NCBI GenBank assembly: GCA_905234495.1
Contig: CAJOHE010000009.1
Span: 19,421 to 83,420, forward strand
Length of the DNA stretch: 64,000 bases
Reading direction: 5' to 3'
Source of the DNA: an uncultured Eubacterium sp.
Lineage (GTDB): Bacteria; Bacillota; Clostridia; Oscillospirales; Acutalibacteraceae
Part shown: positions 22,560 to 30,794 of the stretch, piece after piece
Layout: each line of letters starts with the position of its first letter
Numbering within the stretch: position 1 is the stretch's first letter
Translations under genes and position numbers: made by a program
Notes under the pieces: model-generated
What the model was told of the DNA's origin: nothing
The model's input: the letters and a program-made list of their open reading frames with translations, nothing else
The model's database searches: none

Positions 22560-23270
22560 ATGGACGGCTTTGAACTCTTTTTGCTCTCGGTTGAAATGGG
22601 CGCGGAAATCATACGAAACGGCGGTGAAATCAACCGCGCAAAGGATACGGTGACAAGAATTAACCGCGTGAGAAACGAGGACTGCGCGGTTTTTGCGCTG
22701 CCCGATTTAATTATGGTGCAAAGCGGGAAAAACTTCCTGATGAGGAAAATCGGCAGCCGCACTCTCGATATGGCTGAGCTTGACAGGCTCAATTCCCTTT
22801 CAAGGCGAATCTGCCGCGGCGAGAGCAGGGATATTGAAATCACGCTTCAAAGCGGATATTCACGAAAAACCGTGCTGCTTTTCTCGGGTATTGCGGTGTT
22901 TCTTTTCTGCCTCTTTTTCGGCGGAAGCGTTATCGACTCGCTTATTGCGGGGGTTACGGGTTGTCTGATTACCGCCGCGCCCTACCGCAGAAGCGGCCTT
23001 CCGACTTTTACGGCAAATCTGATAGACGCCTTCGTTGTCGGCGTGCTTTCTCAGCTTTTCGCGCTTATAAACGCAGGCATCCACGGCGACAGGATTATCA
23101 TCGGGGCGATAATGGTGCTCGTGCCCGGGCTCAACATACAGAGCGCTATGCGGGATATGCTGAGCGGCGAAATACTCGCGGGGGCGTCCGAGCTGATTGA
23201 AAGCGTTATGTCCGCCCTTGCAATCGCGCTGTCCGTCGCGCTTTCGCTTTTCATTTTCAAATACTTATGA
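22560..23270 (+). CDS. Threonine/serine exporter, ThrE N-terminal part (DUF1212)
   Basis: 236 residues. The N-terminal cytosolic part includes LLSVEMGAEIIRNGGEINRAKDTVTRI, as in DUF1212/ThrE. About five hydrophobic segments follow, with VLVPGLNIQSAMRDMLSGEILAGASELIES near the C-terminus, a hallmark of the family. Together with the next gene it makes the two halves of a ThrE-type exporter of threonine and serine. No clear ribosome-binding site precedes the ATG. The next ATG overlaps the stop by 4 bp. Confidence 0.9.
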   Translation: MDGFELFLLSVEMGAEIIRNGGEINRAKDTVTRINRVRNEDCAVFALPDLIMVQSGKNFLMRKIGSRTLDMAELDRLNSLSRRICRGESRDIEITLQSGYSRKTVLLFSGIAVFLFCLFFGGSVIDSLIAGVTGCLITAAPYRRSGLPTFTANLIDAFVVGVLSQLFALINAGIHGDRIIIGAIMVLVPGLNIQSAMRDMLSGEILAGASELIESVMSALAIALSVALSLFIFKYL

Positions 23271-23692
23271 TTTTCAGAATTATTACCTGCACGCTCGGTT
23301 CCGTCGCGTTCGGCGTGACTATGAAAGTGCCGAAAAAGAGCCTTTTCTGCGTGCTGATAGGCTCGGGAATGACCTCGGTGATAAGCGTCACTCTCGCCGA
23401 AGAATACAGAGATTTCATCCCCTGCATAATATCCATGCTCGCGCTGACGGTGTATTCAAATCTCTGCGCTAAAATTCTCAGGCAGCCTACAACGATTATC
23501 CTTCTGCCGTCAGCGATACCGCTGCTGCCCGGAAGCTATATATATTATAGTATGCTCGGCGCGGTCAACGGTGACACGGCGGGCTTTGTTGAATACGGCA
23601 GGGCAACCGTTTTAACAGGGCTCGGTATAGCCGTGGGGGCGATACTCGGCGGGCTCGTTTCGGAAATTATCAATGCCGTGTGTCGTCGCTGA
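23267..23692 (+). CDS. Threonine/serine exporter, ThrE C-terminal part (DUF3815)
   Basis: 141 residues, four to five hydrophobic segments, with ITCTLGSVAFGVTMKVPKKSL at the N-terminus and LPGSYIYYSMLGAVNGDT later, as in the ThrE_2/DUF3815 family. It starts within the stop of the DUF1212 gene (ATGA), so the two halves are translationally coupled. Its last 23 bp overlap the 3' end of the convergent phosphatase gene, and no terminator is visible between them. Confidence 0.9.
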   Translation: MIFRIITCTLGSVAFGVTMKVPKKSLFCVLIGSGMTSVISVTLAEEYRDFIPCIISMLALTVYSNLCAKILRQPTTIILLPSAIPLLPGSYIYYSMLGAVNGDTAGFVEYGRATVLTGLGIAVGAILGGLVSEIINAVCRR

Positions 23693-24389
23693 AGCACTCG
23701 CAGAAACGCGCTGCAAACGAGGGTTCCTCGCCCGCGACGCAGAGGTGGCTCAGCTCGCCGAAAGCGCTGCAGCGGAAAGAGGCTATGCCCTCTTCCCTCT
23801 CTTCGCTCACAATGGTCGTGACAGATGACGGAAGCGCGGCAAAATTGTGCCAGAACACCATCGGCGAACAGGAAAAGATGTGGGAAAGAATAACGCACAT
23901 AACGCCGAAATGACAGAAGAGCATAAGCGTTTTATGATTTGATTCGGTGACCTTATACACCCTGCCGTTATGCTCGTAGCCGTGCTCTGCCATAAGCTCG
24001 TCGATACCGCGGCAGACCTTACGGTATTCCTCCTCGGCGTTGCCGGTTTTCATAATGCCTGTCTTATACCAGCTGTCCGCGGAATAATAGCCGTCCTCGG
24101 CGGTCCACTCGCGCGGAAGCATATCCCAGCACATTGCCTCGTTTTCCGAGCCGAGATTAATCTTGCCGTCAAACTCGTGAAGCCAGTCGAGAGTCTTTGC
24201 GCTCCTACCGATTTTTTCAAGAGTAAAGGACGCGGTTGCCTGCGCCCGTCCCATAGGCGAGCAGTAATAGGCGTCAACCTCAATATCTTTGAGCATATCG
24301 GCGAGAAGCTCAGCCTCGCGAAAACCCTTTTCGGTAAGGGAATCGTGCTCATAGTCGGGCTCTGCGTGTCTTACAAATATAATCTTCAT
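23670..24389 (-). CDS. Histidine phosphatase family protein
   Basis: 239 residues of the phosphoglycerate-mutase/histidine-phosphatase superfamily. The catalytic RHA motif is at residues 7-9 (FVRHAEPDYEHDSLTEKG), with YCSPMGRAQATA for the second arginine and MLFCHFGVMCVILSHI for the second histidine. The substrate is not known; the long middle insertion (about 75-150) is not seen in small phosphatases such as CobC. It is transcribed divergently from the glycerate kinase by overlapping promoters. GGTGAT lies 3 nt before the ATG. Confidence 0.88.
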   Translation of the reverse strand: MKIIFVRHAEPDYEHDSLTEKGFREAELLADMLKDIEVDAYYCSPMGRAQATASFTLEKIGRSAKTLDWLHEFDGKINLGSENEAMCWDMLPREWTAEDGYYSADSWYKTGIMKTGNAEEEYRKVCRGIDELMAEHGYEHNGRVYKVTESNHKTLMLFCHFGVMCVILSHIFSCSPMVFWHNFAALPSSVTTIVSEEREEGIASFRCSAFGELSHLCVAGEEPSFAARFCECFSDDTRH

Positions 24390-24404
24390 ATCATCACCGA
24401 TTTA

Positions 24405-24433
24405 ACTATAACACATTTGCCAAACATATTCAA
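24405..24433 (-). promoter_or_regulatory. Promoter of the histidine phosphatase gene
   Basis: On the minus strand, TTGAAT (24428-24433), 17 bp, TATAGT (24405-24410), GGTGAT (24393-24398) and the ATG at 24389. Very short leader. Confidence 0.7.
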
Positions 24434-24445
24434 TTATGGTATTAT
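24417..24445 (+). promoter_or_regulatory. Promoter of the glycerate kinase gene
   Basis: TTGCCA (24417-24422), 17 bp, TATTAT (24440-24445), GGTGAT (24454-24459), ATG at 24463. It overlaps the divergent minus-strand promoter. Confidence 0.7.
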
Positions 24446-24462
24446 CATAGCCGGGTGATATT

Positions 24463-25527
24463 ATGAAGATACTTATTGTTCCCGACAGCTTCAAGGGAAC
24501 GCTGACGTCAAAAGAAGTCTGCGACGCGATTGAAGAGGGACTCAGGGAAACTGACGGAAATATTGAGATAACGAAACTTCCGTTTGCCGACGGCGGCGAG
24601 GGGTTCAGCGACTGCTTTGCAAATTTCTGTAAAGGCGAAACACTTTACGCTAATTGCGGCGACATATATAACAGAATCAGGAAATGCCGCTACTTCGCAT
24701 TCGGCGATACGGCGGTAATTGAATGTGCCGAGGCAAGCGGTATTCAAAGCAGAAAAGACATAATGAACGCCACGTCCTACGGCACGGGAGAGCTTATCAG
24801 AAACGCCGTAGCAAAGGGGTTTTCAAACATTATTCTCGGGCTTGGCGGCACGGGCTGCTGCGACGGCGGAATGGGCACGCTCGCGGCTTTGGGCGCTGAG
24901 TTCAGAAACGCTGACGGGGATATTACCGAATACCCGAAGGGTGACGACCTCAGCGGGATATACGGGGTAAGCTTCAGAAATCTTGTAAAGGGTATTAACT
25001 TTACATTTGCGTGCGACGTTGAGAATGAATACTGCGGTAAAAACGGGGCGGCATATGTTTTCGCGCCTCAGAAAGGCGCAAGCAAGGAACAGGTAAAAGA
25101 GCTTGACGAGGGGCTCAAAATGCTTAACGCGTTCTTACCCGTTGACGTAAGCCGTATTAAGGGCGCGGGTGCTGCGGGCGGAATCTGCGGCGCACTCTAT
25201 TCCGTTTACGGCGGCGAAATCAAAAGCGGCTTTTCCGTTCTTGCAGAGTATTCGGGGCTTGAGGAAAAAATCAGAGCTGCCGACCTTGTTATCACAGGCG
25301 AGGGAAAGACTGATAAGCAGACTTTAATGGGCAAGCTTCCCTGCCGGATTTCCGGGCTTTGCAGAGAAAACGCCGTTCCCTGCGTACTTATCAGCGGCAG
25401 TATTGAGAACGTTCAGGTGTGCGAAAAGCAGCTGTCGCTCGTCGATGAAAACACCTCTCTTGAGGAAGCGCTTGCAAACCCGTATAAAACTTTGGTTAAT
25501 AAATCAAAAAAGATATTGCTTTTATAA
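24463..25527 (+). CDS. Glycerate kinase (GarK/GlxK family)
   Basis: 354 residues, close to the family length of about 375. It starts MKILIVPDSFKGTLTSKEV and contains KLPFADGGEGFSDC, IECAEASGI, the glycine-rich GLGGTGCCDGGMGTL, KGAGAAGGICGAL and DLVITGEGKTDKQTLMGKLP, all typical of the two-domain GarK/GlxK type. It phosphorylates glycerate to 2-phosphoglycerate, feeding serine/glycerate carbon into glycolysis. No other glycerate-pathway gene is nearby. The product is cytoplasmic. Confidence 0.93.
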   Translation: MKILIVPDSFKGTLTSKEVCDAIEEGLRETDGNIEITKLPFADGGEGFSDCFANFCKGETLYANCGDIYNRIRKCRYFAFGDTAVIECAEASGIQSRKDIMNATSYGTGELIRNAVAKGFSNIILGLGGTGCCDGGMGTLAALGAEFRNADGDITEYPKGDDLSGIYGVSFRNLVKGINFTFACDVENEYCGKNGAAYVFAPQKGASKEQVKELDEGLKMLNAFLPVDVSRIKGAGAAGGICGALYSVYGGEIKSGFSVLAEYSGLEEKIRAADLVITGEGKTDKQTLMGKLPCRISGLCRENAVPCVLISGSIENVQVCEKQLSLVDENTSLEEALANPYKTLVNKSKKILLL

Positions 25528-25575
25528 TGTTTTAAATATATAATAGGATAAATGACTTTAACGGAGGAAATGAAA

Positions 25576-25794
25576 ATGAAGGTTAGAATCCCTAAGCACA
25601 GAGAGTTTTTAATCAAGTTTGAGGACGGCTATCCCTACGAGGCAGAAGCATGGGAAGCCCTCAATCAGATTGTTAAGGATTATTCTGTTGACGGCAAGAG
25701 CGTTTTTACCGAAACCTTTATCGAGGACAACGAGGACAAGGTTAAGGCTCTTCAGGAAAAATATGAATTCACATATGAGATAATTGAAAAATAA
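25576..25794 (+). CDS. Small conserved-looking protein of unknown function
   Basis: 72 residues from the ATG at 25576, 8 nt after GGAGG (25563-25567); two earlier in-frame ATGs are too close to, or before, that site. The sequence is charged, with no membrane segment: it begins MKVRIPKHREFLIKFEDG and ends KYEFTYEIIEK. I do not recognise a family. It lies 48 bp after the glycerate kinase and 12 bp before the alpha-mannosidase, so it may be cotranscribed with either. Confidence 0.65.
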   Translation: MKVRIPKHREFLIKFEDGYPYEAEAWEALNQIVKDYSVDGKSVFTETFIEDNEDKVKALQEKYEFTYEIIEK

Positions 25795-25806
25795 GGATTT
25801 CATTTA

Positions 25807-28800
25807 ATGAAAAAGACTGCATTTGTAGTTTCCAACGCCCATCTCGACACGGTTTGGCGTTGGCGCGTTGCAAAGACAATTGAAGAATACATACCCGACA
25901 CTCTCACTAAAAACTTTGACCTGCTTGAGAAATATCCTCACTACAGGTTTAATTTTGAGGGTGCGTACCGCTATGAGCTCATTGAGGAATTTTATCCCAA
26001 GGCTTTCGAGATTATCAAAGAATACGCAAAGCAGGGACGATGGATTCCCGCGGGCGGCGCTTACGAGACGGGCGATATGAACATCCCCTCACCCGAGGCG
26101 ATTTTCAGAAATCTCTACTACGGCGGTAAGTATTTCAACAAGAAATTCGGCGTGCTTTCAAACGAGCTGTTCATTCCCGACTGCTTCGGCATCGGCTATG
26201 CAACGCCTTCTATCTGCGCGCTTTCAAACCTCAAGGGAATCACAACGCAGAAGCTTGCATGGGGCGGCGCTTACGGTATTCCGTTTGACCTCGGAATACT
26301 TCAGGGCCCCGACGGAAGCAGGATTTATGCGTCCCTCAACCCGAGGTCATACAGACATAAGTTTGCCTTTGACGACGACGTAAGGGCTGACATAAGCGTT
26401 ATCGACAGGATTGCCGACAATGCAAACGTGTCCGAGCTTCCGTGGGCAAACCACCTTTACGGCACTGGCGACTGCGGCGGCTCACCCACCGAGGAAAGCG
26501 TTGCAACCGTTGAAAAGAGCGTCCGCACAAATCCGACGCACCCCGATTTCGAGGTCGTTTCGGCTGCGGCGGGTGACGTTTTTGAGGCGATGAGCAAGCT
26601 TGACGAAAGCCAGAAAAGCAAGATTCCCGTATGGAATAACGAGCTTCTTATGACGAGGCACGGCGCGGGCTGCTACACCTCGAGAGCTATGAGCAAGAGG
26701 CTCAACGCTCAGTGCGAAACCATGGGACAGGCCTGCGAGCTTGCGTGCGCAAACGCATCGATGCTCGTTGACTACCAGTATCCCGAATACCACATTGACG
26801 CCGCATGGCGCAACGTTATCAGGCATCAGTTCCACGACGATATAACCGGCACCTCGACGATGGAAGTTTACAACGATTCGTGGGCTGATTACTATCATTC
26901 CCTCTTCACGTTCAGAACCGAGTATCAGACGGCTGTGGGCAGGATGATTCGCGCGTTCAACACCTCGTGGATTAGCCCGCAGAGCGTTGCAATCGCGGTT
27001 CACAATCCGACGCAGTTTACGAGAAAGGAATGCGTTGAGGTTAAAATCCGCAGCGTTGTAAACTGCAAGTACGTCAAGGTTTTCGACAAGGCGGGAAACG
27101 AAATTCCGAGCCAGCTTATAAGCAAAAACGGCAAGGCTCTCACGGTTGTGTTTGAGCCCGAGATGAAGCCCTATACATACAAGCTCTTTGAAATCAGGAA
27201 GAGCGACGAGCCCTGCAGCATTGACACGGGCGTTAAGATTCAGGGACACACCCTTGAAAACAAAAAGTACAAGCTTATATTCAACAAAAACGGCGACATC
27301 GCCTATCTGTTTAACAAGAAGCTCAACAGGCAGATTATCAGCGCCCCGATTAAAATGGCGCTTCTTCACGACGTCGGCTCAATGATTTACCCGAGCTGGG
27401 AAATTATCAAGGACGACATCGACAGAGAGCCCTACTGCTGGGCGAACACACCGAAATTCACCATTGTCGAGGACGGCCCCGCAAGGGTTAAGATGAAGAT
27501 TGAGCGAGAAGCAGAATTCTCAACAATCGTTCAGCTTGTTTCGCTTTCGGCGAACGGTGAAATCGTTGAGATTAAAAACCACGTTGACTGGCGAACGAGA
27601 AGAACGCTTCTTAAAGCGGTGTTCCCCCTCGCTTCGTCAAACGAAAAGGCAACGTATGATTTAGGTCTCGGCGTGATTGAACGAGGCAACAATTCGGAAA
27701 AGCTCTACGAGGTTCCCGCTCAGAAATGGGCGGACATCACCGAGAAGGACAAGAGCTTCGGCGTTTCCGTGCTTTCCGACTGTAAGTACGGCTGGGACAA
27801 GCCCGACAACAACACGCTCAGGCTCAGCTGTATCCACACGCCCGCCGGCGCGTTTATTAAGGAATCGAGGCAGGACCTTCAGGACCTCGGCAGAAATATT
27901 TTCTCGTTTGCGATTTACTCGCACGAGGGTGATTTCACCAACGGCAGCGTAAAGCAGGCGGAGCTTTTCACAAGACCGATGCTCGCGATTCAGACAAACG
28001 CAAGACTCAACTATACCGACATTGACGACGAGCTCAGTTTTATGAACGTGAACAACGACAATGCGGTAATCAGGTGCTTCTCTACCGGCAGGATGCAGAC
28101 CGACAAGTGCATAAGAATATACGAGACCGAGGGCAAGGAACAGAAAAACGTCAAGATTACGTTTTTCAACAAGCTTCTCAAGGTTTGCAAGGCGTACGCG
28201 TCGGGCCTCAACAACGGCGAATACCCGTTTGAGGAAAACTCGTTTGAGTTTGACCTCAAGCCCTTTGAGGTGAAGTGCTTCAACCTCACCTTCAAAATGA
28301 ACTCGGGCAAGGTTGAAACGCCTAAGATTCATTTCAGGCTTCAGCCGATTGAGTACAACGCGAAGGGCTTCACGACCGACGAAAATATGAGAAACGTCAT
28401 CCTTCAGGGCAGCGGCTTTTCACTTCCCGAGGAACTGTATCCGAGCTTAATCTACACAAACGGTATCAGGTTCAAGACGTTCAGAAAAGATAACGACCCC
28501 GACAGAAACGACGTTTTCGTATGCCGCGACCAGACTCTGAAGGTACAGAAAAACGAGACGAGGATGTATTTCCTCGCGGCATCAACTCTCGGAAACGAAG
28601 AGCTCACCGTGCTTGCGGGAAAGAGAAAGCTTCAGTTTACGATTAGGGATATCAAGGAACCCATCAGCAGATGGGATATGGCGGGACTCAATCAGGTTGC
28701 AAACGTATATGACGGCAACGCGATTAAGTCGGGCTTTGAGTTTACTCACACCCACCACCCCGAGGGCAACAAGCCCGAGAAGGCGCGCTTCTGCCTGTAT

Positions 28801-29106
28801 TCGGCAAACGTGTCGGACTGCAGCGAGGTCACCTTCTGCGAAAACAACAAGGTTGTTATTCTCGGCATTACCTTCACAAACGAGGAATACGTTTCCGAGC
28901 TTGTGACAAGGGTTGAGGACACCGTCCCGAAAAACTATCATTTTGACGACAATATCCCGCCGATTGATAAGATTATCGACAAGGCTGACTTCGTGACAAT
29001 CCGCGCAGGTAAGATTCAGGAACAGTACAAGTCGGGCAAGCGCAAGGGCGTTAAGCAGAATCTTGTCAAGAGCATCATCCGTTCTTATACTAAGAGTGAA
29101 TGGTAA
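25807..29106 (+). CDS. Alpha-mannosidase, glycoside hydrolase family 38
   Basis: 1099 residues. The zinc-site motif NAHLDTVWRW gives His12 and Asp14. The nucleophile is Asp125 in ELFIPDCFG. The other zinc ligands are likely in RHQFHDDITGTS (His343, Asp344). The rest is the helical middle domain and long beta domains of GH38 (about 380-1000). No signal peptide, so it probably works on imported mannosides or glycan fragments in the cytoplasm. AAGGAT lies upstream of the ATG, and a plus-strand terminator follows. Confidence 0.93.
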   Translation: MKKTAFVVSNAHLDTVWRWRVAKTIEEYIPDTLTKNFDLLEKYPHYRFNFEGAYRYELIEEFYPKAFEIIKEYAKQGRWIPAGGAYETGDMNIPSPEAIFRNLYYGGKYFNKKFGVLSNELFIPDCFGIGYATPSICALSNLKGITTQKLAWGGAYGIPFDLGILQGPDGSRIYASLNPRSYRHKFAFDDDVRADISVIDRIADNANVSELPWANHLYGTGDCGGSPTEESVATVEKSVRTNPTHPDFEVVSAAAGDVFEAMSKLDESQKSKIPVWNNELLMTRHGAGCYTSRAMSKRLNAQCETMGQACELACANASMLVDYQYPEYHIDAAWRNVIRHQFHDDITGTSTMEVYNDSWADYYHSLFTFRTEYQTAVGRMIRAFNTSWISPQSVAIAVHNPTQFTRKECVEVKIRSVVNCKYVKVFDKAGNEIPSQLISKNGKALTVVFEPEMKPYTYKLFEIRKSDEPCSIDTGVKIQGHTLENKKYKLIFNKNGDIAYLFNKKLNRQIISAPIKMALLHDVGSMIYPSWEIIKDDIDREPYCWANTPKFTIVEDGPARVKMKIEREAEFSTIVQLVSLSANGEIVEIKNHVDWRTRRTLLKAVFPLASSNEKATYDLGLGVIERGNNSEKLYEVPAQKWADITEKDKSFGVSVLSDCKYGWDKPDNNTLRLSCIHTPAGAFIKESRQDLQDLGRNIFSFAIYSHEGDFTNGSVKQAELFTRPMLAIQTNARLNYTDIDDELSFMNVNNDNAVIRCFSTGRMQTDKCIRIYETEGKEQKNVKITFFNKLLKVCKAYASGLNNGEYPFEENSFEFDLKPFEVKCFNLTFKMNSGKVETPKIHFRLQPIEYNAKGFTTDENMRNVILQGSGFSLPEELYPSLIYTNGIRFKTFRKDNDPDRNDVFVCRDQTLKVQKNETRMYFLAASTLGNEELTVLAGKRKLQFTIRDIKEPISRWDMAGLNQVANVYDGNAIKSGFEFTHTHHPEGNKPEKARFCLYSANVSDCSEVTFCENNKVVILGITFTNEEYVSELVTRVEDTVPKNYHFDDNIPPIDKIIDKADFVTIRAGKIQEQYKSGKRKGVKQNLVKSIIRSYTKSEW

Positions 29107-29134
29107 TATACATAACATACTGATAATATGCAAA

Positions 29135-29165
29135 AACCCCGTATGTAAAATGTGCATACGGGGTT
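29135..29165 (+). terminator. Terminator of the alpha-mannosidase gene
   Basis: AACCCCGTATG, a 9-nt loop and CATACGGGGTT, followed by AATTATTTTTG. Confidence 0.82.
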
Positions 29166-29169
29166 AATT

Positions 29170-29398
29170 ATTTTTGTAAATGCTTTCTACTTTACGAGGA
29201 TTTTTTGTGAATATCGTTGTGGAAAAAGCGGTGTAATATGTGTAAAACTTTCATATTGTGAATATTATTTTTGTTAAAAACTCGGTGGAAAATGTTAAAA
29301 TGTAAAGAATTAAACTTGCTTTTCACAGGGTTTTCCACATTTTTGCGTTTTTGAGGCAAAAATATTCACCTTGACAAATTAATATCAAAGTGAATAAA
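29170..29398. other. A/T-rich intergenic stretch with TTTTCCACA motifs
   Basis: About 230 bp without a gene between two terminators. It contains TTTTCCACA on the plus strand (near 29331-29339), its complement TGTGGAAAA (near 29217-29225), a related GGTGGAAAAT near 29285, and a TTGACA (29371-29376) without a good -10. The motifs resemble DnaA boxes with one mismatch. No structure or function is proven. Confidence 0.4.
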
Positions 29399-29422
29399 AT
29401 CCCCTCGGTTACCCGAGGGGAT
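29399..29422 (-). terminator. ftsZ terminator
   Basis: ATCCCCTCGG/CCGAGGGGAT stem, 4-nt loop, followed on the minus strand by TTTATT; 27 bp past the ftsZ stop. Confidence 0.85.
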
Positions 29423-29449
29423 TAACTGTATGTATAAAACTATGAATTA

Positions 29450-30559
29450 TTATTTCTTGAAGAAGCTTACGATGTCCTTGAATGCGTCATCATCAGTATC
29501 TGTGAAAGCTGATGTTGAAGCAGCGGGAGCCTCGATGTTTGCTACCGGAGGAGCAACCTCAGTGTTAGCTGTGATTGACTTAATCTGACCGTTAGGTCCG
29601 TCCTCGCCGAAACGTGTAGCGATAACTGTAATAATCATTTCGTCCTCAAGATTGTCGTCGAAGTTTGCACCCCAGATGATTTCACAATCAGGATGAACTG
29701 CGTCTGTAACAATCTGTGAAGCAGCTGTGATTTCTTCAAGACCGATATCTGTTGATGCTGTGATGTTGAGAAGAACACCGTGAGCACCGTCGATTGATGT
29801 GTTAAGAAGCGGTGAGGAAATAGCCTGCTGAGCTGCAGCTTCTGCCTTGTCCTTGCCCTTTGCACGGCCAACGCCCATATGAGCATAACCTGCATCCTTC
29901 ATAATCTCTGTAACGTCTGCGAAGTCTGAGTTTACAAGACCTGTTGCGTTTACGAGGTCAGAGATTGACTGAACGCCCTGACGAAGAACGTCGTTAGCGA
30001 TTTCGAAAGCGTTGAGAAGAGTAATCTTTTCGGTTGCAACTTCCTTAAGTCTTTCGTTGGGAATAACCATAAGTGAATCAACGTTCTTTGCAAGCTCATC
30101 GATACCTACTGTAGCCTGCTCCATGCGGCGCTTACCTTCAAAGTTGAAAGGTGTTGTTACAACGCCGACTGTGAGAATGCCCATATCCTTGGCAATCTTT
30201 GCTACGAACGGTGCAGCGCCTGTACCGGTTCCGCCGCCCATACCTGCTGTGATGAATACCATATCAGAGCCTGTAAGTACGTCTGTGATTGCTTCCTTAC
30301 TCTCTTCTGCTGCACGAAGGCCAAGCTCAGGCTTTGCGCCGGCGCCCATACCCTTTGTAACTTTTTCACCGATAAGAATCTTATGTGTTGCAGTTGATTT
30401 TGCAAGCGCGGGCTTGTCCGAGTTAACTGCTACGAACTCAACGTCCTGAATGTTGCAGTGTACCATACGGTTTACAGCGTTTCCGCCGCCGCCGCCTACG
30501 CCTACAACTTTAATCTGTACTACTCTTGAATCATTGTTATCAATTTCATATCTTCCCAT
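29450..30559 (-). CDS. ftsZ: Cell division protein FtsZ
   Basis: 369 residues, the tubulin-like GTPase that forms the division ring. The GTP signature GGGTGTG is at 108-114, the N-terminus has VGVGGGGGNAVNRM, and the T7 synergy-loop region is NSDFADVTEIMKDAGYAHMG. The C-terminal tail after the linker reads DDDAFKDIVSFFKK; this is the FtsA/SepF-binding end, a variant of the usual form. It is the last gene of the dcw cluster but is separated from ftsQ by a terminator and has its own promoter. ftsA is not present. Confidence 0.98.
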   Translation of the reverse strand: MGRYEIDNNDSRVVQIKVVGVGGGGGNAVNRMVHCNIQDVEFVAVNSDKPALAKSTATHKILIGEKVTKGMGAGAKPELGLRAAEESKEAITDVLTGSDMVFITAGMGGGTGTGAAPFVAKIAKDMGILTVGVVTTPFNFEGKRRMEQATVGIDELAKNVDSLMVIPNERLKEVATEKITLLNAFEIANDVLRQGVQSISDLVNATGLVNSDFADVTEIMKDAGYAHMGVGRAKGKDKAEAAAQQAISSPLLNTSIDGAHGVLLNITASTDIGLEEITAASQIVTDAVHPDCEIIWGANFDDNLEDEMIITVIATRFGEDGPNGQIKSITANTEVAPPVANIEAPAASTSAFTDTDDDAFKDIVSFFKK

Positions 30560-30629
30560 AATCCAATTCTCCTTTAAATAATTCTTAGTTTGATGATGGT
30601 AAAATCTCTGTGCGATTTGTACGTTCTAT

Positions 30630-30658
30630 ATTGTAACAATTTTGTAACCGTTTTGCAA
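30630..30658 (-). promoter_or_regulatory. ftsZ promoter
   Basis: On the minus strand, TTGCAA (30653-30658), 17 bp, TACAAT (30630-30635), then a leader of about 65 nt ending in AAAGGAGAA. Confidence 0.7.
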
Positions 30659-30712
30659 TACTTTTCAAATAATTATTCTGAGATTTTCCGCCAATATTTC
30701 GTAAAAATATAA

Positions 30713-30747
30713 AGTCCACATTTGTATATATTGCACAAATGTGGACT
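30713..30747 (-). terminator. Terminator between ftsQ and ftsZ
   Basis: AGTCCACATTTGT, a 9-nt loop and ACAAATGTGGACT, a perfect 13-bp stem with TTATATTTTT following on the minus strand. Confidence 0.85.
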
Positions 30748-30794
30748 CGTGTCCATTATTTCGTAAGGGTTTAGACCTTTACAACGATATTGCC

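Noticed and set aside
26482..27369. Long antisense ORF (295 codons) inside the alpha-mannosidase gene
   Set aside because: It lies fully inside the GH38 gene on the other strand, has no ribosome-binding site and no family motif. It follows from codon use in the real gene.
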